NCBI GenBank assembly: GCA_964513155.1
Contig: CAZEMA010000092.1
Coordinates: 1-9,922, forward strand
DNA: 9,922 nucleotides
Direction: 5' to 3'
DNA from: DATEAV01 sp964513155
GTDB lineage: Bacteria; Chloroflexota; Anaerolineae; Anaerolineales; E44-bin32
Below, piece after piece: positions 6,509-9,922 of the stretch. A model generated the notes under the pieces. That model did no database searches. It was not told the DNA's origin and was given only the letters and a program-made list of their open reading frames with translations. Position 1 is the first letter of the stretch, and every line of letters starts with the position of its first letter. The position numbers were made by a program, and so were the translations under genes.

Positions 6509-7674
6509 GGATCCTGGTCGCGCTCACCTACTATCGACCGCACGTCTCGGGGCTGACGGTCTATGTCGAGCGGCTGGCGCGTGCCTGGGCGGCGCGCGGC
6601 CACCAGGTCACCGTGCTCACCTCGCAATACGACCGCGGGTTAGCCCGCCACGAGCAGATGGATGGTGTCAACGTTCTGCGGATGCCGGTGCTCCTGCGCA
6701 TCAGCAAGGGCGTAATCATGCCCACGGTCGGCCTGGAGGCGACGCGGCAGGTCCAGAAGCATGATGTGCTCAGCCTGCATCTGCCCCAGTTCGACGCCGC
6801 GGGGATCGCCCTCAAGGGAAAGCGCCAGGGAAGGCCGACGGTCCTGACCTATCACTGCGACGTGCGGCTGCCCGTGGGCATCTTCAACGTTGCCGCCAAC
6901 TCCGCCGTCAACCTCGCCAACCGGCTGGCCGCGGGTTTTGCCGACACGGTCGTGGCCTACACCGAGGACTACGCCAAACACTCCCCCCTCCTCTCTCGCT
7001 ATGCCCACAAGCTGCGGGTCATCCCTCCACCGGTCGAGGTCACCCCCTGCTCGGAAGGCGATGCGGCCGCGTTCGCGGCGCGCTATCGGCGGGGCAGCGG
7101 CCCTGTGATCGGCATGGCGGCCCGGCTGGCAACCGAGAAGGGCGTCGAGTACCTGGCCAAGGCACTGCCCCGCATCCTCGACCAGCACCCGCAGGCGCAG
7201 GTTCTATTTGCGGGTCAGCATGAGAACGTGCTAGGCGAGGCAGAGTATGCCCGACGGTTGGCGCCGGTCCTGGACGGTTTCCGGGACCACTGGACATTCC
7301 TTGGCGTGCTGGAGCCATCCCGCATGTCGGCCTTCTTCAAGACTTGCGACGTAACCGTCCTGCCGAGTCTGAACAGCACCGAGAGCTTCGGCCTGGTGCA
7401 GATCGAGTCGATGATCTGTGGCACGCCGGTGGTGGCCTCGGAGTTGCCGGGAGTCCGGCAGCCGGTGGTGATGACTGGCATGGGAGAGATCGTCCCGCCT
7501 CGCGACCCAGAGGCCCTGGCCGGCGCGATCCTCAGGATCCTCGATCACAGGCAATCGTACCTGCGTCCGCCGGAAACGATCGCCAAGCGGTTTGCCCCGG
7601 CGACCATCGCCGAGCAATATGAGGCACTCTTCACCGAGTTGCAGGCGCGGCGGGCGAAGGGCGCGCCCGGATGA
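6505..7674 (+). CDS. GT4-family retaining glycosyltransferase
   Basis: 389 residues, the usual length of a GT-B fold GT4 enzyme that transfers a sugar from a nucleotide-sugar donor. The N-terminus MRILVALTYYRPHVSGLTVY is the typical acceptor-domain start with a Gly-containing loop. The donor domain shows GMAARLATEKG (203-213, candidate phosphate contacts Arg207 and Lys212), LPSLNSTESFGLVQIE and the EX7E pair Glu293 and Glu301, followed by CGTPVVASELPG. No membrane segment; it is probably cytoplasmic or membrane-associated. The ATG overlaps the stop of a small upstream frame, and no clear Shine-Dalgarno sequence is present. The antiporter begins 81 bases after its stop without a visible promoter, so they may share a transcript. 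Acceptor and sugar cannot be deduced; glycolipid or surface polysaccharide synthesis would be usual. Confidence 0.9.
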   Translation: MRILVALTYYRPHVSGLTVYVERLARAWAARGHQVTVLTSQYDRGLARHEQMDGVNVLRMPVLLRISKGVIMPTVGLEATRQVQKHDVLSLHLPQFDAAGIALKGKRQGRPTVLTYHCDVRLPVGIFNVAANSAVNLANRLAAGFADTVVAYTEDYAKHSPLLSRYAHKLRVIPPPVEVTPCSEGDAAAFAARYRRGSGPVIGMAARLATEKGVEYLAKALPRILDQHPQAQVLFAGQHENVLGEAEYARRLAPVLDGFRDHWTFLGVLEPSRMSAFFKTCDVTVLPSLNSTESFGLVQIESMICGTPVVASELPGVRQPVVMTGMGEIVPPRDPEALAGAILRILDHRQSYLRPPETIAKRFAPATIAEQYEALFTELQARRAKGAPG

Positions 7675-7755
7675 GCCGGTTGGGCTGCGGGCCTGGCCGG
7701 GTCTGCGCATCCGGCGCGGGAAGGCCGGGATCTCAGTGCGCCCCGGGTGTGCGTC

Positions 7756-9642
7756 ATGGATAGCCTGGTCCAGGTCGAAACACTCGTGCTTGGACTCATG
7801 CTCATTGTTTCGGTGGTCGCGGTTGCCGTCCGGCGATTTCGCATTCCGTATACCGTGGCGCTGGTCCTGGTCGGGGCGGCGCTTTCCCTCCGCTCCAACC
7901 TCGACATCCGTCTTGCGCCGCAGCTGATCCTCTCGCTCTTCCTTCCTCCCCTGGTCTTCGAGGCGGCCTTCCACCTGAACGTGGAGGCCGTGCGCCGGAA
8001 CCTGCCGACGATCCTGCTCTTTGCCGTGCCGGGGGTGATCCTGAACATGCTCCTGGTGGGCGGGTTTGTGGCCTGGGGAGCGGGCCTGCCCCTTTCGCTC
8101 ACCCTGGTCTTCGGGGCATTGATTTCGGCTACCGATCCGGTCGCTGTGGTGGCCATCTTCCGGAAGCTGGGAGTGCCCAAGCGGCTGGAGGTCCTCCTGG
8201 AGGGTGAGAGCCTGCTCAACGATGGGACCGCCATCGTAGTCTTCCAGCTGGCGGTAGCCAGCCTGGTGCTCGGAGGCTTCGATCTCGGCCAGGGGCTGAT
8301 CGACTTCGTGCGCGTGTCCGCGGGCGGCCTGCTCGTGGGGTTGGTGCTGGGGTGGCTGGTCTCGCGCATGATCGCCCAAATCGATGACTATCTGGTTGAG
8401 ACGACCCTGACGACCGTGCTCGCCTACGGGTCCTATCTCCTGGCCGAGCAGCTCCACGTCAGCGGTGTGCTGGCGGTCGTGGTGGCCGGGCTGGTGAACG
8501 GCAACCTCGGGCCTCGAGGCATGTCGCCCACGACGCGCATCGTGGTCCTGAACTTCTGGGAATACGTGGCCTTCCTGGCTAACTCGGCGGTGTTCCTGCT
8601 CATCGGGCTGCAGATCGACGTCCCCGGTCTGGCGGCCAACGTGCAGCCGATCCTGTGGGCAGTTGTCGGCGTCCTGGTGAGCCGGGCGGTTGTCGTCTAC
8701 GGCCTTTCCATGCTGCGGGGCGGCCTGCCGTGGTCGTGGCGCCATGTCCTGTACTGGGGCGGTCTGCGGGGGGGCATTGCCCTGGCGCTGGCACTGAGCC
8801 TGCCGGCAGCAATCGGGCCAGGCCGGACCCCGATCACCGTCATGACCTTCGGGGTGGTCCTATTCACCCTAGTGGCGCAGGGCCTGAGCATGGCCCCGCT
8901 CGTACGGCGGTTGGGGCTGACCGAGCGGGGCGAGGCGCAAATGGAATACGAGCGGCGACACGCCCGCGCTTTAAGCACCCGGGCTGCCTACCAACACCTG
9001 AGTCGATTGCACCGAGACGGCTTGCTTTCCGGCCCGACCTGGGAGACACTGGAACCCGTGCTCCGCGGACGGACGGAGGCGTTGACCGCCGCGGTCAAGG
9101 ATGTCCTGAGCAGCGCCCCCGACATTGAGGCTCAGGAGCTGGAGACAGCCCGCCGGGAAGCCCTGCGAGCCAGCCGGAGCAGCTTGGCCGGACTTCGCCG
9201 GGACGGAGTGGTCCGCGACGAGATCTATGAAGAGTTGGTGGCTGAGGTCGACGCCGCGCTCGAGACGGGCGGCGAGGGATGGGTCAGCATGATGGGAACC
9301 AAGAGGGATTCGCGGATCGTCCAATTGGTGCTGGCGGTCGTTCAGCGCCGGGACTTGGAGTCGGCCTCCAGCGCGTTGGCGACGAAAGGCGTCCAGGTCA
9401 CGCGTATCCAGAGCATGGGCGGGTTCCTGGGGCAGGGGAACTGCACGCTTCTGATCGGCCTGCCGCCAGGGATGCTCGAGGCGACCGTCCAGGCCTTGCG
9501 GGAAACCTGCCGCAGCCGGGTGGAGTATCTGCCCATGCCGACAGCCGAAGCAGGAAGACTCTCACTGGCCCCACCAACACCCGTCACGATCCAGGGGGCT
9601 ACGGTCTTCGCCTTCGACGTGGAGCGCTACGAGGAGTACTAG
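7756..9642 (+). CDS. CPA1-family cation/proton antiporter with a C-terminal DarA-like (cyclic di-AMP receptor) domain
   Basis: 628 residues. Residues 1-390 are a polytopic CPA1 exchanger with the ion-binding SATDPVAVVAIFRKLGVP (Asp127), LEGESLLNDGTAIVVF (Asn155-Asp156) and YWGGLRGGIALALALSLP (Arg338). Residues 391-519 form a charged helical linker. Residues 521-628 align without gaps to the start of DarA/PstA: AVVQRRD, VTRIQSMGGFLGQGN, CTLLIG, ending GATVFAFDVERYEEY. Positions equivalent to DarA Thr28, Phe36, Leu37, Asn41 and Gly47 are kept (Thr549, Phe557, Leu558, Asn562, Gly568); Arg26 is Gln547. Residue numbers for DarA are from memory. The tail should be cytosolic, so the likely role is nucleotide-gated K+ or Na+ efflux; transported ion and ligand are inferred. 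An upstream GTG (7747) would add three residues. No frameshift or gap suggests an artificial join. The next gene is a free DarA-like protein. Confidence 0.9.
   Translation: MDSLVQVETLVLGLMLIVSVVAVAVRRFRIPYTVALVLVGAALSLRSNLDIRLAPQLILSLFLPPLVFEAAFHLNVEAVRRNLPTILLFAVPGVILNMLLVGGFVAWGAGLPLSLTLVFGALISATDPVAVVAIFRKLGVPKRLEVLLEGESLLNDGTAIVVFQLAVASLVLGGFDLGQGLIDFVRVSAGGLLVGLVLGWLVSRMIAQIDDYLVETTLTTVLAYGSYLLAEQLHVSGVLAVVVAGLVNGNLGPRGMSPTTRIVVLNFWEYVAFLANSAVFLLIGLQIDVPGLAANVQPILWAVVGVLVSRAVVVYGLSMLRGGLPWSWRHVLYWGGLRGGIALALALSLPAAIGPGRTPITVMTFGVVLFTLVAQGLSMAPLVRRLGLTERGEAQMEYERRHARALSTRAAYQHLSRLHRDGLLSGPTWETLEPVLRGRTEALTAAVKDVLSSAPDIEAQELETARREALRASRSSLAGLRRDGVVRDEIYEELVAEVDAALETGGEGWVSMMGTKRDSRIVQLVLAVVQRRDLESASSALATKGVQVTRIQSMGGFLGQGNCTLLIGLPPGMLEATVQALRETCRSRVEYLPMPTAEAGRLSLAPPTPVTIQGATVFAFDVERYEEY
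9631..9636 (+). promoter_or_regulatory. Ribosome binding site of the DarA-like gene
   Basis: GAGGAG lies 8 bases before the GTG at 9645, inside the last codons of the antiporter gene. It supports GTG 9645 as the start. With a two-base intergenic gap it indicates one mRNA and probably coupled translation. Confidence 0.7.
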
Positions 9643-9644
9643 CC

Positions 9645-9914
9645 GTGAAGCTCATTGTGGCCATCGTTCGTGATAGCGATGCCGAGGCTGTGCTGAGTGG
9701 CCTGGTTGAGCAGCGTTTCGGCGTGACCCGAATCGCCTCCACTGGCGGCTTCCTCCGGCGGGGAAACACAACCCTGTGGATCGGCACCGAAGACGCCCGT
9801 GTGGAGGAAGCGCTCAATATCATCCGGCTCTCCAGCACTCAGCCCTCCGAAGGCAGCCTCCAGCGCCGGGCGACCGTCTTCGTGCTCAACGTTGCCCGTT
9901 TCGAGCAACTCTAG
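9645..9914 (+). CDS. darA: Stand-alone DarA/PstA-like cyclic di-AMP receptor (PII-like)
   Basis: 89 residues, GTG start. It aligns without gaps to the beginning of B. subtilis DarA: KLIVAIVRDSD, VTRIASTGGFLRRGNTTLWIG, EDARVEEAL, ending RATVFVLNVARFEQL. DarA-type proteins form PII-like homotrimers that bind cyclic di-AMP between subunits. Thr28, Phe36, Leu37, Asn41 and Gly47 match the site as I recall it; position 26 is Gly instead of Arg. The loop before the last strand is much shorter than in B. subtilis DarA (about 109 residues in total). Of the first 47 aligned positions, 22 are identical to the domain fused to the upstream antiporter, so the two are homologous but not a recent duplication. 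Its position two bases after the antiporter suggests it binds, titrates or co-assembles with that domain. Ligand binding is inferred from homology. Confidence 0.88.
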   Translation: MKLIVAIVRDSDAEAVLSGLVEQRFGVTRIASTGGFLRRGNTTLWIGTEDARVEEALNIIRLSSTQPSEGSLQRRATVFVLNVARFEQL

Positions 9915-9922
9915 CGAAAGGG

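Noticed and set aside
7231..8745. Long minus-strand open frame (504 residues) opposite the glycosyltransferase and antiporter
   Set aside because: Its product is rich in Gln, His, Asp and Arg with no domain, and it lies exactly antisense to two genes with clear motifs. GC-biased third positions commonly create such shadows.
1..9922. CRISPR arrays, tRNA or rRNA genes, insertion sequences
   Set aside because: No regularly spaced repeats, no tRNA-like or rRNA-like conserved words and no transposase motifs were seen on either strand.

Overview
The window is GC-rich and looks like a metagenome scaffold or draft genome: two runs of exactly 100 N (1335-1434 and 2845-2944) both lie inside one gene. 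The most likely source is a Chloroflexota bacterium, probably of the Anaerolineae. This is inferred from the class A penicillin-binding protein, which carries a proline-rich cytoplasmic N-terminus and a long secreted Thr/Pro-rich tail, a style common in that group, together with a DarA-type protein and the high GC. No rRNA, tRNA, CRISPR array or transposase was seen.

Layout. 1-275 holds no convincing gene but has a very strong hairpin (107-141). 276-3412 (minus) is a bifunctional penicillin-binding protein (glycosyltransferase 51 plus transpeptidase), broken only by the two assembly gaps. 3413-3743 is a divergent promoter region. 3744-6140 (plus) is a cytoplasmic six-hairpin glycosidase-like protein resembling GH63. 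6141-6504 is a leader region with an excellent extended -10 box, a potentially rod-shaped RNA and a small ORF that overlaps the next gene by ATGA. 6505-7674 is a GT4 glycosyltransferase. 7756-9642 is a CPA1 cation/proton antiporter whose C-terminus is a DarA-like (cyclic di-AMP receptor, PII-like) domain, and 9645-9914 is a free-standing DarA-like protein two bases downstream.

The main discovery candidate is the last pair. DarA/PstA binds cyclic di-AMP, a second messenger that controls potassium and osmotic balance, but its physiological output is poorly understood. Here a DarA domain is fused to an ion antiporter and followed immediately by a second DarA protein, which suggests a direct gating module for cation efflux. 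Both copies keep most of the ligand-site residues I recall for DarA but lack the Arg at position 26.

A second theme is promoter geometry. In the two divergent genes (penicillin-binding protein and glycosidase) the -10 hexamer lies 6 or 7 bases before the ATG, which predicts leaderless mRNAs. The third -10 box (6160-6165) has no start codon at its predicted transcription start and so should yield a leadered or non-coding transcript.
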